A DNA stretch of 64,000 bases, from assembly GCF_042477335.2 (NCBI RefSeq), contig NC_091245.1, positions 113,122,501 to 113,186,500 on the forward strand, written 5' to 3'. Positions 31,110 through 44,513 of the stretch are shown piece after piece (positions within the stretch are counted from its first letter, which is position 1; the number at the start of each line of letters is the position of its first letter). The notes beneath the pieces are model-generated. The model saw only the letters and a program-made list of their open reading frames with translations, had not been told where the DNA came from and ran no database searches. The DNA is from Ovis canadensis (taxonomy: Eukaryota > Chordata > Mammalia > Artiodactyla > Bovidae). A program made the translations under genes and the position numbers.

Positions 31110-34100
31110 TTACAGTCCCTCACCTTTCCCAGAGTTAGCCTGTGTTTCGAATGCATACGATCGTCGCTGGGGGGACATAAGGGGTTCAGGAGGTTGGGGT
31201 TCTCTGGGGGGCAGGCTAAACCGACTCCGGGGTCCAGACCCATCTGTGCCCTCAGCTGGGATCTCCAGGCAGCTAAGGGGCCGGGGAGTGTAGGCAGGGA
31301 TCAAGCTATAGGGGGAGGTTTTGGGGATGAGACTGTAGTCCCCAGCACCAGTACAAGTCTGGGTCCGCCGAACTGCCTGAGCTTCAGTCCTCTGGCGGTC
31401 CCGGGCCAGGGCCACAGCAGCATCAAAGGAAAGACTACCCCCATTCCTCCAAGAGGAGCGGGAGGCTCGGGAGCCCCAGGGCCTGTCCCCATCGAGCCGG
31501 CCAGGTTTTGGGCATGGGTTTGCTGGTGCCACGTGGATCTTGCCACACATTGCACTGGGCATCTTGGCAAACTGTGGTTTGGGGGGCACCACGGGCACAG
31601 AGCGGACCTGTTGGACCTGAACAAGGGTGGAAGCCAGGCGCATGCCCACACCACCAGCTGAGCCAAGGGGATTGGGCTGCCCCTCAGGATCCATCTCCTC
31701 TGGCCGAGGTGGCTGTGGGGCTGCCTGTTCTGTCTCAGAGGACTGGGAGTTGCCCTCTTTGGCACTGTCAACCTCCAGGGCCTCGACCTGTGGCCCTTCA
31801 GGGAGGGAACCCTCTTCTCCACGTTCACCTCCAGCTCTCTGGTCTCCCTCAGCTTCTCCGTGTCCACACTCCCGTTCCTTGCTGACCTCCCCTGCTCCTC
31901 CTTCAGCTGCTGCTTCTGGGATCCTGCTATCTTCACCATCTCCTTGGTCTTCTCCTGCCTCTTGACCCTCATCTCCCCTTTGTCCTTTGACCTCATCTTC
32001 TCTGCCTCCTTCAGCCTCTTGTCTGTGTACAACTTCCCAGCTCTCTTCAGCAATTCGGTTTTCCTGGGCCTCATGCTCTGAGTGCTTTCCAGCTGCTCCC
32101 TGGGCTTCGTCTCCTTCCTCAGCACCTTCCTGTCTCTCCGTCTTTCCTTCCTTCCCCTTGTCTTCAGCCTGCTCTCCTCCAGTTTCTCCCACACCCTTAG
32201 CTTCCTCCGTTCTCTCACCCTCCTGCTGACCTTTGGACTCCTCTCCCGTGGCCTCTGTCTCCTCTGTCTCTTCCCCACATCCTTCTTTCAAACTGTCAGT
32301 CACCTTCTGGCTCCCCTCAGCCTCTGCTCCTTCCTCAGTGGCCTCTCTGCCCTCCACGCCACTCTCTGGCCTCCCCTCAGCCTCCTCGTCGGTGTCCCGT
32401 CTGCTTCCAGGCTCCCCCTGGTCCTCTCCACCTTCACACGAGGCTTGCTCGCCCTCATCCTGTCCTGAAGCCTCCTGTCTTCCAGACCCTGCCACCTTTT
32501 CCTCTTCACTGCCTGGACCCTCCCAGCTTGGGAGTTTGGGCTCCAGAAGGGGACTAAGGTCATCATAGGCACTCAGGAAGACTTCCTCCCCGCTTTCCTC
32601 CTCTGTTTCAGGCCTGGGGCCAGGAGAGTCCAGGGAACAGCAGCTGGGAGCCAGGACAAACTGTGCCTCATCCAGGGACAGGTCATCCAGGGGCGGCTCC
32701 ACAGAGAACTCCTCCACCTGTAAATACAGCATCATGGCTTAGGACTCGGTGGCCCTGTCCACCCTCTGGGTTCCTTAACACCCCCAAACCCAGCACAGCG
32801 CCTCCTTACCTGAGGCCCAACTCCCAGGAGCTCCTCCAGGTAGCCCATCCCAGGGTCTTCCTCCCCAGGGGAGAAGGCTGCTCCTGCTGGTCCTGCCTTG
32901 GCCACCTCCCCGTCCTCCACCCCCACCCACTCAGGTTCTGAGCTGCTTGAGTCCTCTAGGAAGGAGAAGGAATCCTGCACCTCCTGGGACAGGCAGTCCT
33001 CCAAGGCAGGGGCCACGTCCACTGGGCACGAGTCAGCCGAGGGACCTGGGGCTGGACTTGCCTCCAACTTCTCATCTGTTGGGAGAGAGAGAGTCCCAGG
33101 AATACTAAGGTCAAGACCAGCTCTGACCATTTCCAAGGTCAGTCTTCCTCGCACTGCTTACAGTATGGGCCCAACATTCCCAGCATAGATGCTTCCTGTG
33201 GCTAGTCCTCTCTGACCAGTATCCCTAACTATTGGCTTATGGCCGCCTTTTAGAGCTCCTGCCAGGCGCCAAGCACTGTGCTATATGTTTTATAACGCAT
33301 TGCTTTATTTTCTCCACAAGACAACTTTATAATGTCAGGTATGTATCCCCATTATATATATGAGGAAGTTGAGACTCAGAGAAATGTGTCCCAGGTCACA
33401 CAAACAAGTGGCACAGCCCAGATTTGGACCCCAGTCTGCTTTACTCTGCAGTCAGTATCCTTACCCACTACCCAGTGCTGCCTCGGTACTTCTCATTATT
33501 GACACTTAGGAACTGGAGTCAGAGCACAGATCAGATTCCAGCTGTGCCACCTCCTACCAAACTGCTTAACATAAGTCTCAGGTTCCACTGCTGTAATGTA
33601 AGGACAATAACAATACCTGAGTCAACACTATGAAAAAATGAAAGGAGCTAATGCCTTCAAAGTCCTTAACAAAGCATATCATACGCTCTCAACTAATGTT
33701 AGCTATTCTTATTCACTATTTTTGTGATGCACGGGCTTAGTTTCCCTGAGCATGTGGAATCTTCCTGGAGCAGGGATTGAACCCGTGTCGCCTGTTAATG
33801 TGTCTGTGCTCAGTCGTCCAACTCTGTGCAACCCAATGGACTGCAGCCTTCCAGGCTCCTCTGCCCATGGCATTTTCCCAACAAGAATACTGGAGTGGGT
33901 TGCCATTTCCTTCTTCAGAGGATCTTCCCAACCCAGGGATCAAACCCAGGTCTCTTGCCTCTCCTGCATTGGCAGGCAGATTCTTTTCCACTGAGCTACC
34001 TGGATAGCCAACTATTATATCTTTCTACTTTGTACTTAGTAATCCCTATTGTATATATCTGACACAAATCCCCATTCTTGGGTGTGTCAGTGATCTAAGG

Positions 34101-37100
34101 CTGCCAGAGAGCCTTTCTACGTGAAGCTCATACAACCTAATAATATTACTGGATTCCCTCAATCTTGAATTTGAAAAGGCAGCTAAAGATAACTACCCAC
34201 AGTCCAGGGCAGATTCCCAGCTTCAGAGCCTCAGCCTAGAGTTCTAGTCCCTTCTCCCAGCCCTGGGCAGTCCTTGGGTCCTCACCTGGGGGGCCAGGGC
34301 CAAGGCCGGGGCCAGGACCGGGGCCAGAGGCAGGGCTTGGCCGAGGCTGTGGGGCAGGGCGTTCAAGACCACGGGCAAGCCCCGCCAAGATGTTTGAGGA
34401 TATGTTGAGCATGTTGCTGATGTGTGCTGGGAGGTTGACATCGTAGGGCTCTGAGATATGAACGCCAGCACGGCGCTCTGCATGGCTGCTGCCCCCAGCA
34501 CGGACTGCTGACCGCCCAGGTCGTGGTGTGCCTGGCTCGGAGCTCGTGCCACCCAGTGCCTCTGGGTCGGGCTCCTGCTCACACTCTGCCGCTTCCACGG
34601 ACTCATTCTCCAGGCTTTCCGTCAGCAGTGGGCCTGGCCGAGGACTGTTGGATCCTAGCAGCCCCTCTGGTTCTGTGGGAGAGAGAAAGGTAGGCCATAA
34701 CCTCAGCCACAAGGGGCCTGGACACACCTCAGAAAGGCTCTGGAGAGTGCCCTCTGTTTTGTCTATAGCCTGGAAGGCACCAGGCGCAGCTTCCCTTAGC
34801 CACCACTGCCAACCCTTCACAACCAGATGAGCAGAGATCACCCCACCAACACATACTTAGGAACGCCCTCCCCTCCCTGGAGATGGAGTCACTGGCCATC
34901 CCTACCCATCCTCCCCCACACACATACGAGTGCACACCTATACTCACCATCACTAACCCCAGCCACAGCACTCAGTGAGTCCATGCTCTTGGCTGGCCGC
35001 AGAGTCCCCTTATCAGATTTGTCCTCTGCAAGACAGGCATGTGCATAGAGCCAGGACCTAGTGCACCCTCAGCAGAACTCCCCCTATATCTCCACAGACT
35101 TACCCCTGTCCTCAGCCCCCCGTGGAAGTTTGCGTTTGGTCTCATGGCCAGAGCGACCCAGGTTGAAGATGGATCTCCACTTCCTGACCTTCAGAGACCC
35201 CTTCCTCCTGGAGGGAATGGAGAAATCACTGCAGGTGGAGCCTGACGTTCAATGCAGGGAGAAGGGCCCAGGAAGAAGGCCTTACTTGTGCTCTGCAATC
35301 TCTATGATGGTGTGGTAGGGCCGCATCTGGGGGGGGCCGTCACCAGCCTGCAGGATGCTAGGCAGATTGTAGGGCAGGGACCGTGGCATAAGGTCCTCAG
35401 GGCTGCCTGACACCCGGGCCCCTGCAAGTGATCGCCATCCACTTTCCACTTCACTACCTAGGAAAAGAAAGAGGAATTGGCCAGCCCGGAACAGAAAGAG
35501 GGCTTCAGGTACCCACCTCCTCACTGCATCTTCCCACTCACTACCTACCAAGGTAGGGTAACTCTCTAACTCTGATGTGACTCCCCAGGCAGAGAGTGGT
35601 GATGTGAAGGGTGGGAAGGACACTGACCAGAGAGTGCAGCACCCCCAAAAAGCTGGTCCACATGCGTGAGGATGAACTCGACGACGATGGACTGAACACG
35701 CACCTCCATGAAAGCTGCTGTCCCATTGAAGCCTGAGGCCTCTATGTCCTTAGACCTGTGGAGGTGTGGAGTTTTGCCCTGCAGCCCCACCGCATTTCCC
35801 CATTCAGATTCTCCCTAAAAATACCTTACACCCTTTCCTCTGAGTGCCATTAAACCCATTCCATCTTTTAATCAACATGCATGATTCGAGTCTCAAATGG
35901 CCATTTCCTCCGGGAAGCTTTCTTGGACACCCTCCTCAGGATATTAGTCTCTACCTCCTCTCCCCACCAGGGTGCCTGTGCATAACAAATCTCAGGACTT
36001 CTCATAGTCTACCGTGCACCACAGGGAGTGACATGCAGGCCACTTCTCCAAGATATTTGCTCAACAAACATTTGACAAGGCCCATCGCACCCCCACCTCT
36101 CCCCAACCCCCACAGCTCCCACACTCTGCACTGCCCCATCTCCTGTCCTGCTCCAGCCCCTGAACTAAATGACCACAGTATAAGAAAACATAAAGGCCCA
36201 GAAATTCCCTGGTGCTCCTGTGGTTAGGATTCTACCCTTCCACTGCAGAGGGCACAGATTTGATCCCTGGACGGGGAACAAAGACCCTACATGCTACTCA
36301 GTGTGGCCAAAAATAAAACACAAAGGCCCCGTCCTTAGGGACTTTACTCAAGCTCAGAGAAAGGGCTCCCATAGGTGAGCTCCAGACCACACCGTGTAAT
36401 CCTGAGCCTTCCTGTTCTCTCTGGGTGAGAGCCCTCTCCAGTACCACACAGCCACACTCCATCCTCAAGCAGCTCCCCAGGGGCTAGGCTCCGCCAGGAT
36501 ACCCACACACGCACCCACCTCAGCAGGTTAGGGGCCCACACGATGGCCAGGTTGCGCGCGTGCATGTTGGTCTGGGCGCTGAATGAGGCCATGTGCACCA
36601 AGTGCCTCATGAGGAACTCCAGGGTCCTGCAGAAAGGAGGCGTCATGGGGCAGAGCTCACACAGGGTGGGGGCCGGAAGAGAAGCGACAAGTCAAGGCCC
36701 CAGGTAAAGAGAGAGCCTGGGTTTAGTGGGGGGAGCCCCACACACCTGTAGTTGGGGACCGGAAGTTCTTGAAGCACCTCTAGGATCTTGACCAAGCGCT
36801 CAGGTTCCAGTTGTACTGCCACAGCCTCCTGGTTGGGAGCAAGGGGCAGGAGTCGGTGGCCCGGTGCTGCCCCAGCGGCCTCCCCAGAGCTCTGAGCCAA
36901 ACTCTCAGAAACAATCTGTGCTCAACCCCACACCGTGCCCCAACCCTGGATCTTCGAAGCACACTGGAGTAGCAGACAGAACTTGGGTCCCACAGAGAGC
37001 TGTCACTGCCTCTTGGCTATGCCACTTAGGGCTGTGTGACACTGAGCAGCTCCCTGTCACCTCTCTGCCTGAGCGCCCTCATCAGCAGTGTTCTGGTACT

Positions 37101-40100
37101 GGGAAACACTCGGGGTTTCATCCTGTGGGCGTGCCAGGGGCCATGGTTTATTTCAGGGTGTCCGGGAAGGCCTATGCCCGCTCAGCCTGGTCTATTTGGG
37201 CTGAATGGCATGCCCTGGCTGTTCAGGATCTCTACATGATGTCATGCTCAATAAAATGCAACTTAATTTAAAAGCGTTACTCAAGGCAGTTCCCTGCAGT
37301 GGTTAGGAAGCTCTCACAGTCGAGGGCCCCGTTTCAGTCACTGGTCGGAGAACTAAAATCCCATGAGCTAGAAGGTGCAACCAATAAATAAATAAATACT
37401 TTAAAAAATATAAGTAAAAATGTTACTCAGTTCAAGATAGCGCTTCTGCCATGTATTTTCTTTTCCTTTAAAACATTATTTATGTATTTGGCTGTGCCAG
37501 GTCTTAGCTGTGGCATGTGGGATCTAGTTCCTTGACCAGGATTGAACCCTGGCCTCCGCATTGGAAGCGGGAGCTGTAGCCACTGGCCCACCAGGGAAGT
37601 CCTGTCATGTATTTTTTTTATTCAAGAGATGTTCAACACACAAATCACAGTTCACAGAAGGGCACATTTGAAAAACATTTGGCTTCCTGAAACTGTTCTC
37701 ATTCTCTGAAATGTAGGGAAGCTCTGGTCTAGGTGATTTCCAAGGGCTTTCCAGCGTCTGCTCTCCCCGTCTGCCCCTGCACTGTGTGCGGTTTGCAGGC
37801 CTTGGGGAAAGGAGGGACGGGGGAGGGCGGAGACAGCAGGACCAGGAGACTTGTAGGGAAGGGTCTTGTCGTTTCCATGTGGTCTCCGCCATGCGGGGTC
37901 CCTAGGACTCTGTCTGGCATTAGACTCATCTGGGATGTCCCATCACAGCGGCCACCCTCAGCCTTCTCTTCCATTCAACTCACAGCAAACTTGTCATAGA
38001 GCCGGTAAGTGAGCAGGGGGTCTGGCAGCTCCCTGAAGTAGGCCTTGCAGAGGGAGGAGACACAGTGAATGTCCTGAAGGTAAACATCTCGCCGCAGGTC
38101 TGGCTTCCGTTCAGCCTCAAATTCCTGCCTGGGGAGGTGCAGAGTAGTCAGGAGTGGCAGGGTCTGGGGCAGTGTGGGGAGAGGGGGAGCTATAGAGATG
38201 GGCTCCAGGCAGGGTCGAGGGCCAGTGTGTATGAAACTTGGAAGGAAGAGCTTGGGGCGTGTATGCACATGAGGCAGCAAGCTTAAGGCATTGTTCTTGT
38301 CAACCTGCAGAGTGGATGTGAGGTGGGTGAGTGGACCTATGCATGAACAGGGATACATGTCAGGATGTAGAGAAGGTGTGAGCAGCAGCATAGGGGTATG
38401 TAGGAGTCAGTAGAAGTGGAGGAATGAGCCTAAAATCTGTGTTTCTGGCTACGTGCCAAGATGGATGCGACTAAGTCTTAGAAGGAAACGTAAGTGTAAA
38501 TCTTCATGACCTTGGACCTAGGCAACAGTTTCTTGGATATGACACCAAAAGCACAAGCAACCAAGGAAAAAAATAGATAAATTTAACATCAAAGTTACAA
38601 ACTATTGTGTGAGAAAGGACACTATCAAGAAAATGAAGAAAACCCACAGAACAGGAGAACATAGTTGCAAGTCATAGATTTAGTCAGTATCTAATATTCA
38701 GAATTCATAAAGAACTCCTACAACTCAAAACAGACAAATAACCTATTTTTTTTAATGAACGAAGTTTATGAATAGACATTTCTCCAAAAATATACAAATG
38801 ACTAATAAGCACAAGGAAGTATTTGACATCATTAGCTATTAGGAATATGCAAATATAGATGAAATATCACTTCACACCATTATGGTGGCTATAATAAAAA
38901 AGATACACAGTAACAAATGTTGACAGGGATGTGGAGAAATTGGAACCCTCATACACTGCTGGTAGGAATGTAAAATGATGCAACTACTATGGAAAATAGT
39001 TTGACAGTTTCTTTAAAAGTTCAACATAGAGTTACCATACGACCTAGCAATTCTACTTTTAGGTATATACTCAAGAGAATTGAAACCATATGTCCACACA
39101 AATACTCGTACACAAAACGTTTATAGCAGCATTAATCATAACAGCCAAAAGGTAGGAACAACCCAAATAGCCATCAACCGATAAATGGGTAAACAAGATG
39201 TGATAACACCACACAATGGAATATTTTTCAGCCATAAAAAGAAATGAAGTACTGGTGCATGTGACAACATGTATGAACCCTGAAAACATACTAAGTGAAA
39301 AAAAGCCAGCCATAGAAAGTTCCCATTATATGATATCATTTATGTGTAATGTCCAGAATAGGCAACTCCATAGACAGAAAGTAGACTCGGGGCTGGGGGA
39401 GAAGGGACATGGGACTGTGGGTATAGGGTTTCTTTGGAGGTGATGCTCTGGAATTAGACAGTGGTGGAGGTTGCCCAGCCTTGTAAATATACTAAAAACC
39501 ATTGGGTTTTACGTTTTCAAATGGTAAGTTTTATGGCCTGTGAATTATATCTAAAGCTGTCTTTAAAGCTGCGTGGATACACGTGGGAGTGGAGGAGTGG
39601 GTATGTGTGTGCCTGCGCGTGTGCAGGCTAGCCTGTGGGAAGTGTGGGGCACGGTGTCAGCCTTTCCTGAGGAGACTAGAGCTCCTCCCTTGGACAGTAC
39701 CTATCACCTGTGTTTCCTTCTCCCCAGTTTCCCTCACCCCTCTGGCTTCCTGGCCTCATGGCGGCAGAGCCCTCCCCTCACTGCCTGACTCACCGGAGCT
39801 TCTGGATGTTGGAAGAGACCCCTGAGAGGCGGTAGATCCCGTCCACCACGCCATACTCCTCCACAAACTCTGCACAGCTCCTTAGCACCTGGGGCACTGG
39901 GGACGCAGAAGGGGAGAGAAAAATCAGAAGGTCTGGGAGATCAAAGATCCCAGAGCGTCTGAGAAATGGACACACCAGGGAAGGGGGTTGGGGAGATAGA
40001 AGGCAAAACTCATGGAATAAACACTTGTCAGAAAGATTCTTGCAGGATATCAGCTCCAGCCTGCCAACCTGTTATAATCTCTCTGCCCATTCGTTCTAGA

Positions 40101-43100
40101 GTCTTGGCATAAATTCCCCCAGTGAGGGTGAGATCACTGCCTCCCCAGACTTCCCATTCCCATTAGAATGTTCTGCCTTTATTGACCTGAAATTTCTCTC
40201 TCTGTAATTACTAGTTGCTGCTACAAAATTTTTAGAGGGACAGCAATGCAGTTGGAAGAGGTAAAAAACTGGTCTTCAAAGTGCATTTACTGACACTCTA
40301 CAGAAGTGAAAGGAGCATTAATTCTTCCAACCAGGATGGAACAGAGCTGGTGGGCATTATTGTGAAGCACCTCCTCTGGTTAGTGAAATGTACGGATGTT
40401 AGGTCTGTCATAGGAAGGTACACAAAATTGTAACAGACCTTCAAATTGGTCCCTTCAGGAGAAAAGCACCTATGTGCCAAGCACTGTGCATTAGACATGG
40501 AAACAGAGGATCAAAGAAGTAATAAGTGCCCAGTATCAACCTGATAGAGCCAGAATTCAAATCCAAGAATGCAAAAAACTGTGTTATTTCCCCCTGCCTT
40601 AGAGCCTTCCCCAGTTACTGGACTGTAAGCCCCTTAAGGACAAGATCTAAGTGTGACCCATCTTGCTTTCCCTCATCTTATCTGTCATGGTGTCTCAATC
40701 ATGGGAAAACCTCAAAAACCATGCATTGAATCTCATCTCCACAAGGCCACAAAGGTATTTTTCTAAAGCACTTCCATGCTTGAAATCCTTTGCTACATAT
40801 AGACTCTGCTCCACCCCAATCTTCAATGCTTAGCTTACGAACACAGAATAAAATAAAAGCTCCTCTACAGGTATACTGCATGAGACCCTTCACAAACCAG
40901 ATCCAACTGCCATCCAGCCTTACCAGTTCCAGCCAGCCCCCTCTCCGCGCGCCGCCGCCCCCCCGCCCCCAGTAAATCCTATGGTCCAGCCCTTTGCTGT
41001 TCCTTGAACAAGCCTTGGTACCATCACTCATGTTTTCCCTTGCTTGGAATGCCTTCCTCTCTGTCTCTGCCTGGTGAATCCCTATGCATTCCTCAAAACA
41101 CACCTCAGACATCACTTCCAGTTCTGAACACTTTGCTGATTATCTGTTTTATAGTTCCCACGGTCCTTTGTTTATATCTGTACTATAGTACTTATTGTAC
41201 TTTGTTATGATTAGTATATTTTGTATCTATACCTTCTGACAAATAGTAACATCCTCCCCAGCATCTAGCACAGTGTTGAAACAGAGCAGGTGCTCAACAG
41301 ATGTTTATTAAATTACTCAATGAATTAGTCAATGAATTGGAGATTTAATAGAGAATATTGCCTAAGACAAAACACTGGGCCCAATTAACTGAGACTCAGC
41401 AGAGAAAATCCTGTCTTGTGTGTGTCAGAAAAAGATGTGCTTCTCCTAAGCCACCTATATTTTTCATGTGGGCGTTATGAATTTTATATCTGATTATGTT
41501 TACCTTTTTTTAAGTGTCAGGAAGCCCAAATTTTGGAACCATATGGAACTACTTGAAATGCATTTCTGGGCACTGAGCTCACCCTTCTTGTTTTCCCTTC
41601 AACTTAATTCCTTCAGTCATTTATTCTTTTTATTTGGCGTTTTGGAAGTCATCCATCCCAAGCTCATTGTGGAATTAAGTAAGTTAGAAATACAGAAGAA
41701 AATAATAAATCCATCAAGCACTATTTTGAACCCTCCTTGTATGACCTGGTGTCCACACCCTTTACCCTCGTGCACCCCAGAATGAGGACTTGGGTAGGAG
41801 AAGGAAAGCACCAAGGCTGCACATTTTTTTTTGAAGGCTGCAAAATTTAAGGAAGCACTCACTCTTAGGGTCATGCCAGAGCCAGCTGTGCACATAAATG
41901 ATCTTGAGAGTGAATGCCTCCTTAAGAAAGAGGCACCTAGGGCACTTGCCTGGCCCTGAGTGTGAGAGCTTCCTTAAATTTTGTGCCCTAGTCACTTCTC
42001 TTGCCTCATCTTAGTCCTGGCCCTGCAGTTCAACATCCATCGCTTCAGGATCTGGGCCCATTTGCCAGGGTCTCCCAACCTCAGTTTCCCAGCATTGAAT
42101 GCAGAGACGGGGCAGACCCTCCTCATTCAAGCTGTCGCTCTTCTCTAATGCTAGCCCAGCTCTTTTAGCCATCACTCTGTTAACTCATAAATAGTTTGCT
42201 GTCACCTAAATCCCAAGCTCTTTTCACATGAACTGCAACCAAGTCAGGTCTTCCCCATCCTTCTCTGTTGATTTTTGAACCTCCAGAGGAGGCCGTGAAA
42301 GAAGACATTCGAGAGCCTCAGGAGTCAAAGCCATAGGGGAAATGGGTCAAGGAGATGGGGGAGGAGATAACAGGATCAGAGTGATGGGGGAGTCAGGGAG
42401 ACAGAGATAAGAGAAATGGGGGTCAGAGATGAAAGACTCAGAGTTGGGGTGGTAGAGTCAAAGAGAGTCAAAGGGTAGGTCAGGGAGGAGGGCCTTAAGC
42501 TTAGCAACCTGGAGAATCAGAAACCTGAGCAAGGTCTCAAAGAGTTAAAGTTTAGAAAAAGGAAGAACTCAACACACATAAGGGCTTAGGAAGGAAGAGA
42601 CCTATCTGAGGCAAAGAGCTGGGAGAGGTTGCTGAAATGGAGCAGAGCAGCAAGGATTTGGGAACCCAAGATAATCAGGATAAATTAACCAGAAACACAG
42701 CTGGCCTGGACTTTCACTTTTGCTGGGTCTTAGCTTAAAGAGCGAAGCCGATTATGGCTTCTCTCTATCCTTCAACTTTCCACCGGTCTGCGCTAGGAGG
42801 AGCTGGAGGGATGGGGGAAGGCTGCGCTACTGCCCTGCAGCCTAAGATTCTCCTCCACTCTTGGGTTCAGATGTGGCTTTGGTGAAGGGCAGGAGGTGCT
42901 TCTCTCTCTCTCTCTGTGGGATTCATTAGGATCTGGACCCAGCAACCTGTCTGTCCCTTTCAGAGAACATGCCCCGCACCATCTGAGGCCAGGAAGGTTA
43001 CAGGAGTGGGATCTGGGTTGGCTGTGGGGTCAGCGTTTCAACAGGAGGTTGGCAGCGGGTCCACAGGGAAGGACAGTGCCAGGATGAGGAGGCTGAACCG

Positions 43101-44513
43101 AGGGTTTGCAGAGAACTAGAAGAACATCAGACCCAGCTAAAGCATGTGGCCCTCGGCCAAGAGCCATCTTTCTCAAGATTGTGATTCCACTTGTTAGCCC
43201 TGCGCTGGCTGCTGGGCTCTGCCCCGTGAGAAGAGAAAGGTGCAGAGAAACCACTTCAGCTGTTGTACACCCTTCCTGGGGGCCCGGGTTTTCCCTTAAG
43301 CGAGGCCTGTGGGGATGCGGGCCTCTAGGGGAGGAGAAAAGGGGAAGGAGGCGTCTGGAGACACAGGGGCGGGCCTAAGAGCAGGAAATGAGCTGGGACC
43401 CACTGCAGGCACCACAGCCCAGAGCAGAGAGGAGGACAAAGAGGAAATGACAGATTGGGGTGGGGTTGGGGGGGGGGGGCGGTGGGCAATAGAAATCGTG
43501 TCCTTCTTTGGGAGGAGCTCAAAGTACCAAAAAACAAGCTGGGCTGGGCAAGTCAGAATATATGCATTCAATTCCAAGCCAAATCCAGAAATGTTTCTGA
43601 GTGTCTACTCCACACCAAGCATAGTTGGGGGCCAGTGTTGTTCTGGCCCTGCTGGTTCCCAAGCCCCTCCTAGGCAATCCAGGGAGGGTGCTGGGGTGCT
43701 GTCCCCGGGCAGTCCTCATGCTCACCTTTCTTTGTACCCTCCACCCCCACCTTCAAACCAGGCTCAGGCCATCCCTCCTACTCTTCTGGTGTTCCGCATT
43801 TTAGCAGCTTCTCGCCTTACCCTCCACTTTGAACCTGCTTCTCCTTTACACAGGGAAAACCAGAGAATCACAGAGACTGGGGAGAGGACCACCCCTACCC
43901 CAGTGGCCCAGCAAGGCTGCAAAGAGACCAAAGGCCTGTAACCTCTTCTCCTCCAACCAGGAAATCCCCATCCTTCCCATGTACCACCCGCACCCTCTCC
44001 AGGGGCCCTTCTACGCCTTCTTTCATTCAGACCCAAGGACTGTCCATGCTCCTCAGCCGCTCATTTTCTGACCCTGTCCCCTCAGCCTTCCCCTCCTGTC
44101 CCACAGCTGTCATCTTCTCCCCGCTACTTCTTCTCCCTCTCCCGGGTTTCCAGTCTTTCCACCTTCTCAAGTGTCCTCATTCTCATCCCCAGGCTCTTCA
44201 CCCTAGGCGGCCCCACGGAAGAGCTCCTCAGTCTTCTTCACCGAGCCACATTTCCGGCTCTGCCTGCGCATCAGCCTCCTGGGGGTGACCCCATGCCTCT
44301 GCCCCTTCTCCATGAGCTCCCGGAAAAACTGCTTCTGTACCCTCAAATTCGATCAGGCTGGAGAAGCCCCGTGCCTCTCCGTCCACCCAACAGCAGCTCC
44401 GGGCTGGCCTCCTTACCCTCCTGGCCTGAGTGCTGCAGGTGCTCCTGCAAGTCACACCCAAACACCCGCTCCTTTGAGCTGCCCTTCTTCTTTCCTTTCT
44501 GCCGAGACTTCAT
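31110..44513 (-). CDS. ARHGAP30: ARHGAP30, Rho GTPase-activating protein 30, 12 coding exons
   Basis: The coding exons, in transcript order, are 44513-44417, 39896-39794, 38128-37984, 36828-36746, 36626-36519, 35755-35628, 35457-35286, 35207-35104, 35025-34948, 34672-34286, 33075-32810 and 32717-31110. They sum to 3279 nt and 1092 residues, against 1101 recalled for human. The start is MKSRQKGKKKGSSKERVFGC and the end is QANSGKGEGL. Residues about 17-210 form the RhoGAP domain. The arginine finger is R55 in GIYRLSGVSS, and the conserved NLAIVWAPNLLR lies near the end of the domain. The domain stimulates GTP hydrolysis by RhoA and Rac1 in the cytoplasm. The remainder is low complexity: a Gly-Pro repeat ends exon 10, and a Glu/Gly-rich acidic stretch fills the first half of the 1608-nt last exon (residues 558-1092). 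Intron 1 is 4.5 kb. No frameshift or stop was found. Confidence 0.96.
33240..33480. repeat. MIR SINE in ARHGAP30 intron
   Basis: The AAGCACTGTGCTATATG to CCCAGATTTGGACCCCAGTC stretch matches MIR. Confidence 0.65.
33725..34012 (-). repeat. CHR scrap with inserted Bov-tA SINE, ARHGAP30 intron
   Basis: About 65 nt of CHR is followed by a full minus-strand Bov-tA copy at 33795-34010. Confidence 0.75.
36192..36330 (+). repeat. CHR-type SINE, ARHGAP30 intron
   Basis: Short plus-strand copy ending GTGGCCAAAAATAAAACA. Confidence 0.6.
37265..37605. repeat. Two CHR-type SINEs in opposite orientations, ARHGAP30 intron
   Basis: Plus copy at about 37275-37410, minus copy at about 37470-37605. Opposite orientation makes them able to pair in the pre-mRNA. 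Confidence 0.65.
38505..39550 (+). repeat. L1 LINE 3' fragment, ARHGAP30 intron 2
   Basis: Plus-strand L1 ORF2-end sequence (antisense to the gene) runs for about 1 kb with many stops. Recognisable pieces include CTACTTTTAGGTATATACTC and the TAAATGGGTAAACAAGATGT stretch. Confidence 0.8.
40540..41335 (+). repeat. L2 LINE 3' part, ARHGAP30 intron 1
   Basis: L2-like sequence (CCTTGCTTGGAATGCCTTCC, CAGACATCACTTCC, and the GTGCTCAACAGATGTTTATT end). A CG-rich 35-nt patch lies inside it at about 40936-40970. Confidence 0.6.
41336..44416. other. Remainder of ARHGAP30 intron 1
   Basis: No exon, RNA gene or named repeat was recognised apart from purine-rich runs (about 42340-42620) and a (G)n run near 43470. 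The open frames here have no protein-like features. Confidence 0.5.

Noticed and set aside
31301-32278. 325-codon open frame overlapping the ARHGAP30 last exon in another frame (also long plus-strand frames at 31508-32568)
   Set aside because: These are shadows of the Glu/Gly-rich repeat. They have no domain, no initiation context of note, and the ARHGAP30 frame explains the region fully.
43309-43941. 210-codon plus-strand open frame in ARHGAP30 intron 1
   Set aside because: Low-complexity composition, no splice or homology signal that I can recognise, antisense to an intron.
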